From Bugulina stolonifera (Eukaryota > Bryozoa > Gymnolaemata > Cheilostomatida > Bugulidae), in contig OW285194.1 in NCBI GenBank assembly GCA_935421135.1, positions 15,833,376 to 15,897,375 on the forward strand: a stretch of 64,000 nucleotides of DNA, read 5' to 3'. The position numbers and the translations under genes are program-made. The notes below the pieces were generated by a model, which ran no database searches, was not told where the DNA came from, and worked only from the letters and a program-made list of their open reading frames with translations. The number at the start of each line of letters is the position of its first letter. The first letter of the stretch is position 1. Shown here piece by piece: positions 1 through 11,800 of this stretch.

Positions 1-3000
1 TAATTGGAGATATATTATGAGAGTAAGATAAGAATAGGCTCTGCTATAGACATTACTGACTGTTTCACTGATATCTGACTATTTAGTAGCTCATAATGAC
101 AATTATATTAGATAGATGACTCCATTAGACAGATGGCAGTATTAAGACTATCATAATGCTCAATGTCTAATATAAATGCTAATTATTAATTAACATACCA
201 TTAACTGACTACCAAGCACACTAGTTCAACAGAAACATGTACTGTTAGTACTGTATGTGTACACTGCTATAGAAGAGAGTACCAGGGATGGCAGGCTAAA
301 CTATTCACATTAGAGCAAGTAGAACAGAGCTAGACAAAACCAAAACCCTATTTGTACACATGGAGAGATTTTCTCAGAGCAGGAGGGATGATTGAAAACA
401 TCACGTGTCAGCCTTGAAACAGAGTCCAACTAACAACCATATAGCCAGCCTATAGCCTACTTCCTTCCGATATAGGTTTAGACAAAGTCAAGTCAACAAC
501 TTGTCCTATTCTTCTCAGAGTTTAAGTGGGTAACCTGCAGGACTGTTTAGGCCTATGGAGTTGGGTCACTGTGCAACTGTTCATTACAATATTCATCCAC
601 AAATATTGTATACGGCTTCCAGCACCTTTAGCTGACAAGCTCTAGTCAACTGAACTAGATATGTTAAATCTAAGAGTACAGCTACCATTTACCAATTGAT
701 CTTGAATTAGTACAAGTCAATGATTTTTGAACGCAACAAATAGTGGAGTAAATATTATGTATTGTGAGCTAGAGTGAGTGTAGGTTGTTTAGGCCTACTA
801 TTAGCAAACTCTATGTATCCTGATGGCACTCATCTGTTAATATAGTAACACTACTTGCTCACTAAATATGTTTTTGATAATCTTAACAAATTACAATTCC
901 TCTAATAGAAACAGTGCAAGTCTGTGAGTATGCAGTATATTTGACTGCTATCACACTTTTTCTAATGTACTAAAGTGTCTCCATACCTACAGTCTGACTT
1001 AGACATAACAAAACTCAATGACTGAAATCAGTCATTAGACGTATTAAACTACTGATGCAATTGGTAGAAGGGCATGTCTCTTATAAATGTAAGTTTGTCA
1101 ACAGGAATAATATTTTTCCATAAATTAGACATGATTCATTTCCACTTAGATCATGCCACCTTACAATAGGTTATCGACCAGAGAATCTGTGTTTGTTCTT
1201 TTTTTCCATTCCTGATCTAATAAAAGCTATAATCCAAATAGTTAAATTTGGAATTAAAGATCAATTAGCTATGCTCATGGCCTATCTTACAAGTATTCAC
1301 AATGTCGTTCATTTAAAAGATAAAACATCAACACGTATTATTTTAGATATCTGACCTGTTGAAGCACTTGTCACTATGATAATAACAAAATAGGTAAGGT
1401 ATGGGTGTCTGTTCGTCGAGTCTGCCCCTCTCTTTCTTTCCCTCTTCTACTAACTGCCCCCACACAGTTAACTACACTAATTGTAAATGATTAATGTTAA
1501 GTTAGGTCAAGATAAAGGAAATAACATGTAATATCAACCTCAACCTGCAAATGTATATTATTTGATGTAGAGCTGCAATTTCAATTGAACTCGGACTGGC
1601 ACTGCAAGATGAATAAATTAGCTCAGTCAGTCCCACAGTCAGTCCCACAGTCAGTCAGTGGAGTGTCCTCTGAGTACCTCGGAGGATATAGAACACTCAC
1701 CAACAGTGAGTAAAAGCTAGGGATTACCCTATTTTATTAAATTGAAGTGTCGACCAATGAGTTAATTATTTAATCTAAATTATTATATCATTATTATAAT
1801 TATTACTGAATTACTAATTAAAAATTATTATTTATACAATACTTACTAACTATACATACTAATACTAGACTAAACTAATTCTTACAGTTAGTCTGTTCAG
1901 TGACTAATTAATGTACTCAATTGACGAAAGAATACAATAGCAAATTTAAAAACTGGTGTAAGACAAATTAAAATTTTATTACTAATGTATAGAAATTGCT
2001 TGACAAACCTGTGCAGCTTGCCCTTGATGTTTATTGCAAGAATCTAACACTAGAAGTAAATAAAACTTGAGAGCCGAAATTATTATTCCGGAAGTGATCA
2101 ATTGACCTTGACCGAGTTGAGATCAGCCAGTTTTAGTACTATGGAGTTGTCATCTCTCTAACAGAAAAGAGCATACAACTCCTGTAAAAACCACGTTTGA
2201 AGCTCAAGCTAAATATCAATGTACATGTAGATGTAGGTAGGCAACTTTTGCCAATACAGGTGACTGCACCGAGACCTAGTGTCTGCCCACAACTCATCAA
2301 TCAGCACAGCTCATGTTTCTAGATACTATTTACATAGCCTAGTCTGGATGAAGGCAATATAGATACTACCTTATGTAGAGTGTTTACAACCTGCAGCTTC
2401 TTCCCCATTACACTCAACAGCAGTATTGGTCTTGTGCACGATACAGTCAGCACAGTCATTATAAAGTTGGTGGCAAATAAAGCTGCTTAGTGACTAGATA
2501 TGTTACAACGTTGGCAGATAAAAGCTGCAGCATTACCTACCCAGTATCTAGCATAACCAGTCTCTCAGATATTACATCTTGACATCAAATACTAACCACT
2601 GGTTATATATTCCCACAGATGCTATGATATTATTATTGTATATTGTTTTATCTTTGTTATGAATTTATTTAAGTGTAGATGATGGATACTATTATAACCA
2701 GAGTAGCCTTAACAGACTCCTACATGTACATGTGCTGTGAGTTAAACAGAAGATTAGCTACCTTATTGTACTACAATGTGGTTACATTAAAATAAAGTCT
2801 AATCCCAGCTAACAGAATAAGTTAACTTATAATAAAAAACCAAATAATCATCAGAGAGTGGAGAAGTCACACAACACACATACAGTCATGTAGCTGCACA
2901 TAGTTGATATAGTGTAGAGCTCAGATGGTCAGAAGCAGTAGTAAAGAGAAGATCTACAAGTAGTACACTGATCATACTACAATGAGTTAAGTATTGAGAT

Positions 3001-3296
3001 GCATTAGAGAGTACAGGCAGCACGAGTAGGTGAACTGATGAGCCCCAAAGAAGACAATATACAGATACTCTTATTATATTACTTCAATGGTTCAGTTTAA
3101 CTAGTTGCCTTGAACAATGAGACCCCATAAGTTCACCATGGCTTAGTTTGCACATGTCATATGGCACTGCAATAGCCACATTCCCTGCCAACCCTTTTCA
3201 TAGGCTCAGTTCCATGCTCAGAAAGAAAGTACTAGCTTGAGGGCACAGAGATCCCTATTCCCAAACCGAGGAAGGGGGGGGGGGGGGGTGCTAGGG
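1..3296. other. Gene-free AT-rich flank
   Basis: I see no coding exon, RNA gene or mobile element that I can support here. The sequence is AT-rich and full of stops in all frames. A minor direct repeat (cagtcagtcccacagtcagt) lies near 1624-1660. A run of 15 G sits at 3274-3288, just beyond the stop codon of the minus-strand gene that follows, and is probably in its 3' flank. Confidence 0.6.
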
Positions 3297-5562
3297 CTAT
3301 CTCTCAGTTAGACACTGGTTGACCACCTTAAGCAGGTTAGTATTCTCCAGAGCAGCTGCCACTCTCTCCTTGTCATTTAGCTGCTTATTCACAGCCTCCT
3401 CCGACGTGTGACTCCCGGGAGTTATCTTCACGTCGACCTTGAACCTTGCAGGTAAAGATCTACAATATCATATCTAGCAATGTACATATTTATTTACTAT
3501 GGAGCGAAATGTCTACAAACTAATGTTAGGGGGTTTGACCATTTTTTATATATATACGATGTATTTTTAGCACGGGAATTATTTTTGAGCTAAAAATACA
3601 TCATATACATGTATATAAAAAATGGCCAAACCCTCTAACATCTTGTAAGGCGTAAGGTGGCCATAATAAGAGGGGTGACTCGTGTGCAGTTTGCTCAGAG
3701 CATGTCTACTGCTCACTGGTGAAGCTTCTTGCTGAGCTGGTGTAGTGGTAGCATGTTCTGTTCACTGTGCTAGGCGATTAGGTGCCGTAGAGGCCCCGGG
3801 TTCAAACCCCAGTCAGGGACTGGTATTTTCATGGATTTGAAACAAGTCTCTGACTGCTCAAAAATAATTTCCTTGCTAAAAATACATCAAACTATGTGTT
3901 GGTGTAGAACATCGTAAGTTGCATTACTAGTACAGGTATATGTAGTTAGCAGTTGCCCTCTCTCTATTTATTGAGTATAACAAGAGGGGACAACTGACAA
4001 AAACTTGATGCATTAGTACAGGTATTTGGATGGCAGGTGAGACTATCCTGAAACAACTATAACTAAATAAAACTGTGCAGTCAACTCTGTAAGCACCAAT
4101 GAACAAATAGATTGAAATACACCAAGCTTTGTGCTAGAGGTATGATACTACCTGTACTCACTATTATGATATTACATATTGTCTGCATCAGTAGTGTTAT
4201 TTGTATGTAATAACTCACCTGATTAGCTTAACCCTGATTGAGAGACCAATTAGAGTAGCCATACTGCAGTGAGGGATTGTGGGAGTGAAGTGCACCATCA
4301 CAGTGCTATTACTGTTATCTACCTGTGAAACAAATATTCAATAGAAATACAGATGGCTATGAATGTGTTATATATACTATGATTGTATATATACATGTAT
4401 GTTCAGTCAACAGCTATGGGCAGAGTCATAGAGAGGCAGAGAATAGGAAAACTAACACTACTATACCCACCATAAGTCTTATAATATGGGGATGAGTCAG
4501 AGTATAATCAAACTTTGATAACAGATTGGAGTAATGATAAATGTATTAGGTGTCTTCGCGACCTCAACTTCAGACCCAGGCCGGTTTACAAAAATATTTT
4601 CCGGCACACATCCGTCACAGGGTCGCGAACACACCGGCCTGGGCCAAAAGCAAAATCCTCATTTCCGCGCGAAGAAATCAGGTGTGCCGATGAGCTAGGG
4701 ATGGTTGCGTCTGGCCAAGCAAAATCCTAGGCCAATAGCCCTTCTGGCCTTGGTCGGACGGCCATCTTGTAAATTTTATTTGCGACCCGCGTCCGTCCAA
4801 AAGGTCACGAAGACACCTATTATGTTACTGTGCCTACCCAACAAAAACACTAAGCAAAAGTTGAATCTTTGTAGTTGTCCTCTCTCTATTTGTAGAGCTG
4901 ACAAAGAGGGGACAACTCATAAATAATATATAATGGAAGCAAATGATTATGTACTTATACCTACATCTATAACAACTAACAGTAGATTATACAAGCACTG
5001 TTATCTGACCTATATACACTGACTTACATCTGACCTATAAGGACTGTCCTCTGACCTACATGTATATGTACTGACTTACCTCTATATGAGAGTTCTCGAT
5101 CACATTCAACTCTTCAAGTGTCAACGGATGCTCAGGATCATTTATAGCTGAAACATGACGTCATCATATACTGTAGGGTGTAGATAAGATTGTGAATATA
5201 TATACATGTGTGTACTACAGAGTACTACAGAGTATAGATAGAGTGTGGATATACATGTATGCACTACAATGTGCTACAGAGCTGTGCTTCACAGTATTTA
5301 GCTTACATAACAATACTGAGTGAGTAGGCTATATTCTTACATAGAATATTGTTGATAATTAGCCTCCTTATCCAAGAGCGTGGAGGGGGTATGGAGAGGG
5401 GGGGGGGTGTATGAAATAGTTATGATACTCACTCCTCAGTATGTCAAACACTTCTCTGCTATCAAACTCATCCTCTATATCTTCACATAATTCACTCTCT
5501 GTCACTTCTCTCTCACTGCTTGCTTTGAATATCTCTGGGTTTACATTATCCAGTGAAGACAT
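3297..5562 (-). CDS. CIAO2B: CIAO2B / MIP18 family cytosolic Fe-S assembly protein, 4 exons
   Basis: Exons on the minus strand, in coding order: 5562-5433, 5147-5080, 4322-4219, 3459-3297. Lengths of 130, 68, 104 and 163 nt join in phase to a 154-residue protein, close to the usual ~160. The family signature is plain: [15 protein letters not shown], then [18 protein letters not shown] with the conserved reactive cysteine, [17 protein letters not shown], and the end motif [15 protein letters not shown] followed by VVNQCLTER. In animals this protein works with CIAO1 and MMS19 in the CIA targeting complex, which delivers Fe-S clusters to cytosolic and nuclear apoproteins. The start is the first ATG of the exon (MSSLDNVNP), matching the short variable N terminus of the family. 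Intron 2 holds a 271-bp MITE; intron 3 holds a SINE and a foldback. Assignment to CIAO2B rather than CIAO2A rests on the C-terminal motif. Exon 4 has a nearer in-frame-looking acceptor, but the upstream one restores the conserved RSLP and was preferred. Confidence 0.93.
3523..3641. repeat. Foldback (hairpin) element in CIAO2B intron 3
   Basis: Two arms of about 50 nt are inverted copies: 3523-3571 (tgttagggggtttgaccatt onward) and 3589-3641 (ends aatggccaaaccctctaaca). They are separated by a loop of about 17 nt. The arms differ at a few bases, so it is not brand new. The loop-proximal sequence gctaaaaatacatc recurs at about 3876-3889 beside the neighbouring SINE. Probably a short MITE or foldback; the superfamily is unknown. 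Confidence 0.75.
3696..3863 (+). mobile_element. tRNA-derived SINE, family A, copy 1
   Basis: A pol III-type head is visible: an A-box-like tgtagtggtagcatg at about 3741-3755 and a B-box-like gggttcaaacccc at about 3799-3811. Related copies lie on the minus strand at 43299-43481 and, less complete, at 30843-30952, so this is a dispersed repeat, not a working tRNA gene. No acceptor stem can be formed. It lies in intron 3 of CIAO2B, antisense to that gene. Confidence 0.7.
4548..4818 (+). mobile_element. 271-bp MITE, copy 1 (3-bp target duplication ATT)
   Basis: Terminal inverted repeats AGGTGTCTTCGCGACCTC and a near-match of its complement (one or two changes here) bound exactly 271 bp. The flanks are ATT on both sides. 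Three further copies of identical length are at 24442-24712, 44057-44327 and 55825-56095, each with its own 3-bp duplication. The interior is GC-richer than the surroundings and has no transposase. An apparent ORF across it is a by-product. It lies in intron 2 of CIAO2B. Confidence 0.9.
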
Positions 5563-6549
5563 GACGGACTTTTATGGAATCTACAACAACTTACAATAAT
5601 TATCTAATCATAACATCATCCTATCCCAAGTAGTGAATTGTGATAAAACAACCTTCGACCAGGCAAGCTCTTTGATGTGTGATGGTGGATGATAGACCTA
5701 GAGCCTGGGTTGGAGGATAGTAACATAGTATAATAGAGATGATTAGTCTCGGTGGGGAAAACTTAAAAATTTGGAGACGTGAACTAAGCTGATTACTCAC
5801 AGCAATAAAAATGGCGGGCAATAGTGAATAACCACAATAAATACAATGCAAGTCGGCTTTGGATACAATAATCCAAGGCTCTCTCTTAGACTCTCTTTCT
5901 ACTTGAATTTCTGGAGTTCCTGTGAGTGTGGTCACTTTAAAACTAGTGAAAAACACGGTAATTATATTACCATTATAAAAAACAATATTCAATATTATAT
6001 AAGATAATCAATAAAAGATTAAATAAGAATAAAATATAATTTGACTATTGATACATTGTAGGTGCAATGTTAAGATTAATACTTGATATATATCCTCTAG
6101 AAGGAAGAAGGAATTTGGTATGGTTAGTGGGCTGTTCAATTTATGAACAGCAATCTTATAGACTTCAGAAATGAATTTTCTGTGGTAACAGAACAGGGCT
6201 TTCTAGCTGCCTATTCAAGCTGTGGCACAAAGGACATCGAAAGCAATTGCCAGTGCCGGTTCAGCGGCCCAATGACCACTCTTTATTATTTCATCCTATA
6301 AAATAATACACACACATACACACACAGGCTATTATTTATTACATTGTAATGTAATTATAATATAATTTAAGCCTACATTAATAGATATTTAAATTATAAA
6401 CAAATTTAAATCTAACCAAAACTATGTACAATTATGTATTATCTCTGTGTTGATAGTACATTCTATTTCATGTAGTGTGCAAGTTATATGCCTTATGCAC
6501 AGTGTGCTACAGTGCTAATAAGAACACTGCGCTACAGTGCTGATAAGTG
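5563..6549. other. CIAO2B upstream region, no gene recognised
   Basis: This should contain the CIAO2B promoter and 5' UTR on the minus strand, but no TATA box or other motif stands out. A 123-codon minus-strand ORF at 5621-5992 has no recognisable domain and I do not call it. The rest is AT-rich, with a short CA-rich stretch near 6308-6330. Confidence 0.5.
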
Positions 6550-7460
6550 TTTATTCAGCTTTAATTTCCCATATTCCGAATCATCCAAAGAAGAAAGCAG
6601 TCATGGTAGACTTTGGTAGCAGCAGAGATTAGTTTGCCTCTGCTAGCAGCTGTGCCTGTCATAGTAGTAGGAGCGCTGTCTCCAATCATTTCATCATAAC
6701 AAGACAACAGTGTGCAATGGTGCTCTTCATCTTGAAGAATTTTATGGGGCAGGACTATCCAGCCGTTTCGTCTTCTATTTTCAAGAAGCACTAGGCCAAG
6801 TGGGATTCTGGCTGATTACAGATAAATTGAACTGCTGGTCTCTGGATTCTTCCAATATATTCAATGGCTTGCTAGTGTCTGCGCTAGTGTCTGCGCTAGT
6901 GTCTGCGCCAGTGGTTGCATATTCAAGGCTGCATAGACTAATGCATGCAAGGAGTTGACTGTTGGTTAGCGCAGAGTGTATTGTATGTTTTATAGCTCCC
7001 AGGTTCTTCCCTGCTTCATCTGTTTGTTGTGTAATGTGTTGGTCAAACTTCAAGTCTTGTTGCAGTGTAACTCCAATATTGTAAGTTCTATCAGCCCATG
7101 GGATAGCAGCAGCAGCTTCTACCTTATACGGTGGTAATTGGTCGCTAGTGTTAAAGCCTATTGCATACCATTTTCAGCATTGAATGACATCTTCCATTTC
7201 TGAGACCACACATCAATGTGTTTTGAAGCTCTAACGATTCCTGTTCAGAGTTGACTTCTTGGCAAAGTAGTAAGTGTGTCATCAGCATACAGACTGTCAT
7301 CACAGGTAATTGCATCTGGCAAATCATGAGCTAGGTCCAGGACAAACCTCTTTGACACTCCAGAGGATACAGCACAGGTACTTGAGTATTGACCTTTCAT
7401 TACTACTTGTTGGGTTCGGGCTTTGATAAAATCTTGGATCCAGTTACTGAAAGTGAATTA
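6550..7460 (-). pseudogene. Degraded reverse transcriptase of a non-LTR (CR1/Jockey-like) retrotransposon
   Basis: Reading the minus strand in broken frames gives, in order, the typical RT segments: WIQDFIKARTQQVV, then SSGV joined early to VLDLAHDLP (the expected stretch between is deleted), then the catalytic YADD motif near 7290. Next come DVWSQKWKMSFNAEN, YNIGVTLQQDLKFDQHI and a thumb region ending SLEYAT near 6900. Frame changes and stops separate these, and the 5' part (endonuclease) is absent. A 12-bp repeat (gctagtgtctgc) at 6870-6912 expands the reading frame by a few codons. It is a dead 5'-truncated copy. Confidence 0.85.
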
Positions 7461-8806
7461 GAGTTAGTTTGAAAAAGGTAGGATCAATGTGAATGTCGGA
7501 TAAAAATGTAATGGATCGCTCATTGTTGTAAGTAACTATAGTTAAAATTGTAAATATGGCCAATATTGTTACTCATCTATTTGCACCTTAATAGAGAGTA
7601 TTTCACATTTGCCTCATGATATTACTATCACGAGTTTAAAAAGAATGAGGTGCAGTTTTTTTTACTAAAGTTGGTGAAAGCAAGTTTCCACAATAATAAT
7701 AATTTATTTAGACCAATAGTTCACCAAAAAAAGAATAATGCCGATACCCATGTTAATTGCGTGATTATAATGAATAAAGGGCGGTGCTAAGCCTTGGATC
7801 CCAAGCTACACCAAGTGAACTGATATCTCACAGCTATTCATCACTAGCAAATATTAATTATTTAGAGAGTATTGAAAGACTTCATTTCTTGTGGACATTT
7901 CCGGTAAAGAAAAACTCATTAATTCACAATTATTTGGAGTTGGCAATAACGGAGTTGTCGCGCATAGCATTGGCAATTTTCCAATTGGTTGCATTAGAAA
8001 TAAAATGAAAAGTTCTGGCGTTCTATCATCGGTTAATTAACTGTTTTTACATTTCCCCACTCAAGTCAGCTCCAAACTTTCCTCTGTGCCTTGAAATTAG
8101 GAATTGGTAAACTGGAATCCACATGAATCTATTTTTTATTTTTGTTGCAATTAATTATATAGCATTTAATTATTATTGTAGAGAATATGATTGTCTGGTG
8201 CTAATACTTAGTAAATTTTTATTGAATCAGTTCAGTCTTATTTATTATATTAAAATTATTATTTATTGTAGTTAATAAATATACTATTAATATTATATAA
8301 TAAAATATTACTTACTTACTCTACTGACTACTGGTCTATAATTAATTACTATAACTAACTACTAACTAGACTCATACAATATTGTTCCTATGTTTACTTT
8401 TCATAAAATTGCACATCAAGGATTGGAATACGGCGAATGACTAGTCTTACCTTGCTACTTTGTAGTTAATAAATGCAATGCTTCTGTTCATCGGTCTCGA
8501 CGGTCTGACATTTACATTGCCACCATCTCTAACATTTGCAATATCTATTGATTATTTGGTGGTCACCCACCTGGTAGATGCTGAGAAAAGTTGGTTGATG
8601 TAAAGAAGTGAAAAAGTCAAGTAGCCTAGGACTATAACGGAAATAAATGGTCTTGCATTAATATTCATAGACCTACATTTATACAAGTTTAACAATTATG
8701 ACTATTGTGTTTTATTGTGGTCATTTGACTTGTATATTTATTATGTAGGCCTAATAGGTTGGAGCATCATTGTTGGTCTATTGATCTTTGATTTACCAGA
8801 ACTTGG
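7461..8806. other. Intergenic, presumed promoter side of the DCC-like gene
   Basis: No coding exon is recognised. A 74-codon plus-strand ORF at 7784-8008 lacks any domain and is not called. The stretch just before 8807 should hold the receptor's 5' UTR or further 5' exons, but I cannot place a transcription start. Confidence 0.5.
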
Positions 8807-11800
8807 ATGAGGAAGATGAGAAAGCATGGAATATGGCAGTACATTGCAGTACTGATAGTCTTCTATTTTTCAGGTTGGTGATCACTTACTCTACACACGT
8901 AGGCTGCCTTATCTACAACTCAGTATTTTACATAGGTCTGGTGAAAGTGTCCCAAATCAAACAATCAATATTGCAAGATTACGTCACTTCAAAAGTACCC
9001 ACAATTATATAAGTATTATGGTAGTGCTGTAGTGGTGGTGGGAGTAGAAGCCTAGTGCTAGACATGTTCTTGTTTGGGTATTTGATAGCATGATAGTGAC
9101 TAACAAATAACCCAAATAATTCTTGCTGTCTGTTGGTAAAGCTTGTTACTAATGTAGCTCCAGCATCATCACTACAAACCAGATTGTAGGGACAGTCCTT
9201 TCAGTGCTTGGGTCTAGATTGTATAGAATATTATATCTACATATTATACAGTGTATATTATTACATACAATGTACATGACTGTATTAATTATATTATTGG
9301 GCCTGTTGTAAGAGAGAAATAATAACTATTCTATAATATGTAGATATATTAATTAGTAGGTCATTATTTATTACACATGGAGTGAGTTAGTTAGTTGGTT
9401 TGTTTGACTAGTTGCTATAATTGCTATTAGTATAGTATATTATTGTACAGTGGGTAATACTGACACTGTTCTCTCATACTATACAGCTCAACCATGTCAA
9501 TATAAAGATAATAAACCAGAGTAGTTCTTTTGTGTCATTCACTACATGTAGCTAGTATAGGGGGCTATCAGGCTAGTGGTCTAGTAGTCCAGTGCGCTAG
9601 TGGTCTAGTAGTCCAGTGCGCTAGTGGTCTAGTAGTCCAGTGCGCTAGTGGTCTAGTAGTCCAGTGCGCTAGTGGTCTAGTAGTCCAGTGCGCTAGTGGT
9701 CTAGTAGTCCAGTGCGCTAGTGGTCTAGTAGTCCAGTGCGCTAGTGGTCTAGTAATCCAGTGCGCTAGTGGTCTAGTAGTCCAGTGGTAACCAGTACTAA
9801 CTAGTGAACCGGTGAACCACTCCTACACTTGGCCTCTAGTTTAATTAATGGACAGATGCTTACAGCCCTCATCAATCTCAATATATTAGTCTCTAGCTAA
9901 TTACTGAATGTTAATATTAGTTATATACTAATGTTTACTGCAGTGAAACACTTAGGAAAAGTTATTCTAATCTAAGTTAACGTAGACTAAGGTCCTGTAG
10001 CTTTTAATTTTGAAAATTTAGACTATTGGAGAGATATGCCGATATCCAAGCAATGATATCAGTTGGCCAGTTGTTTAATGTTTTGTTAGTTGTATAATGA
10101 CTTGAATTAACTTGTGTTCATTCTATTGTTATTTTGCATACACATATATAATACCTGCTGGGTGCTGTATGTACACATACAATCATAGGCTACTGTGTTG
10201 TGATTATATACACCAGCCCTGGGGTGGTGACATGTACTCTGCAAGTAGTAGTCAAGTGTTCTACAATGAGATACTACCCTCAGTTCCTGAGACTGTCCCC
10301 TCTACAGTGTGTGGATACCCTGAGGGCCCTCCAAACATCTTACTAATTAATGCTGTCAACTGAAATATCAATAATTACACAAGCAGTAGTCACCACTCTA
10401 CATGTAGTTGTCACCACACCGAAGTACAACCAGTATGTCAGAGTGACCGAAGTGGACAGTGATGTGCGTTGATGACCACTCATGACCACAAACTGTCAAA
10501 AATATAATAAATTACATAGAAAGTGGGCTGTTGAAAAACTGTAAACAAGTGACTCTTTGAGTTGGTGTAAATATGATACATATTCTGTACTGATTGTATT
10601 TATAGCACTAGTTAATGTGTGCTAGTGAGTTATATACACACACTTCTATGTCGATTTATTGTAGAGACATCACTGGCCTCCTTTAACTTCAGGATATTGC
10701 CGAGAGACACGCCTGTAGTTGTGGGTCAAAGTGCGTCTCTACCGTGCAGCGCCACCTACAACAACCGCACCCCAGACGTCTACTCGTGGGAGAGAAATGG
10801 AGAGCTGCTGTCAATGAGGTCTACAGGAGTTAACAAGTGAGTCTCCTTCAACACCAGCTAGATATACATGAAGTCACTTCCTGTCCGTGTGGTACACTCA
10901 TCAGAGTAGATAATGATGCCTTTCAACTCACTCAATTATATATCTATCTCTTTGTGTATTCAGTCTCATCAAGTTTATTTATAATGAGTGGGATTTTTAG
11001 TTTCAATATTAGTCATAATTTCCAAGTAATTTGTCTACAAAATATAGAATTAGAATATATAATTAGTGATAGATACAAAACTAGTAACTGAATTGCTCTG
11101 CTGTCTGTTTCTCTGTTGATGAGTACATTGTTACACAACATACATGTACATGTACATGTAATACTCTCTAGTTAGTGTTAACATACATGTACATGTACAT
11201 GTAATACTCTCTACATGTACATGTAGTACATGTAGTACACGTAGTACATGCAGCAGCCTGCCTAGCCTAGCCATGTACACTTGATACACAATACACTAGA
11301 TACATACATATGTATATGCTCTACTCCAGAGGGGACTGTTATAGCTAATTATACTAGTTATGTGGGTTATTGTTGTGTATTAGTTAGACAATGCAGGGTA
11401 ATTACTTCATCTATACCACTTCCTATACATTCTGTGTGTTTGTAAACTCTCTTTGTTATTTTATAATCAAGCAGAGATTCAATCTCTGACTCCTGTAACT
11501 ATGATATTACAGTCTCACAGTCTCTCACTCCTCATATTCCCCTGTTCAGATATCAACTACCTCTACACATTGTCAACTACCTCTACACAATATCAACTAC
11601 CTCTACACATTATCAACTACCTCTACACGATATCAACTACCTCTACACGATATCAACTACCTCTACACGATATCAACTACCTCTACACAATATCAACTAC
11701 CTCTACACATTATCAACTACCTCTACACGATATCAACTACCTCTACACGATATCAACTACCTCTACACATTATCAACTACCTCTACACAATATCAACTAC

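Noticed and set aside
3444..3459. Alternative acceptor for CIAO2B exon 4 at 3445 (gcaag)
   Set aside because: It keeps frame but deletes the conserved RSLPA segment; the tag acceptor at 3460 restores it.
4515..4926. Small ORFs with [11 protein letters not shown] and similar text, also seen at 24.5 and 44.1 kb
   Set aside because: They are chance frames across copies of the 271-bp MITE, so their similarity reflects the element and not a protein family.
5621..5992. 123-codon minus-strand ORF upstream of CIAO2B
   Set aside because: No recognisable domain, no splice support, and it lies where a 5' UTR or promoter is expected.
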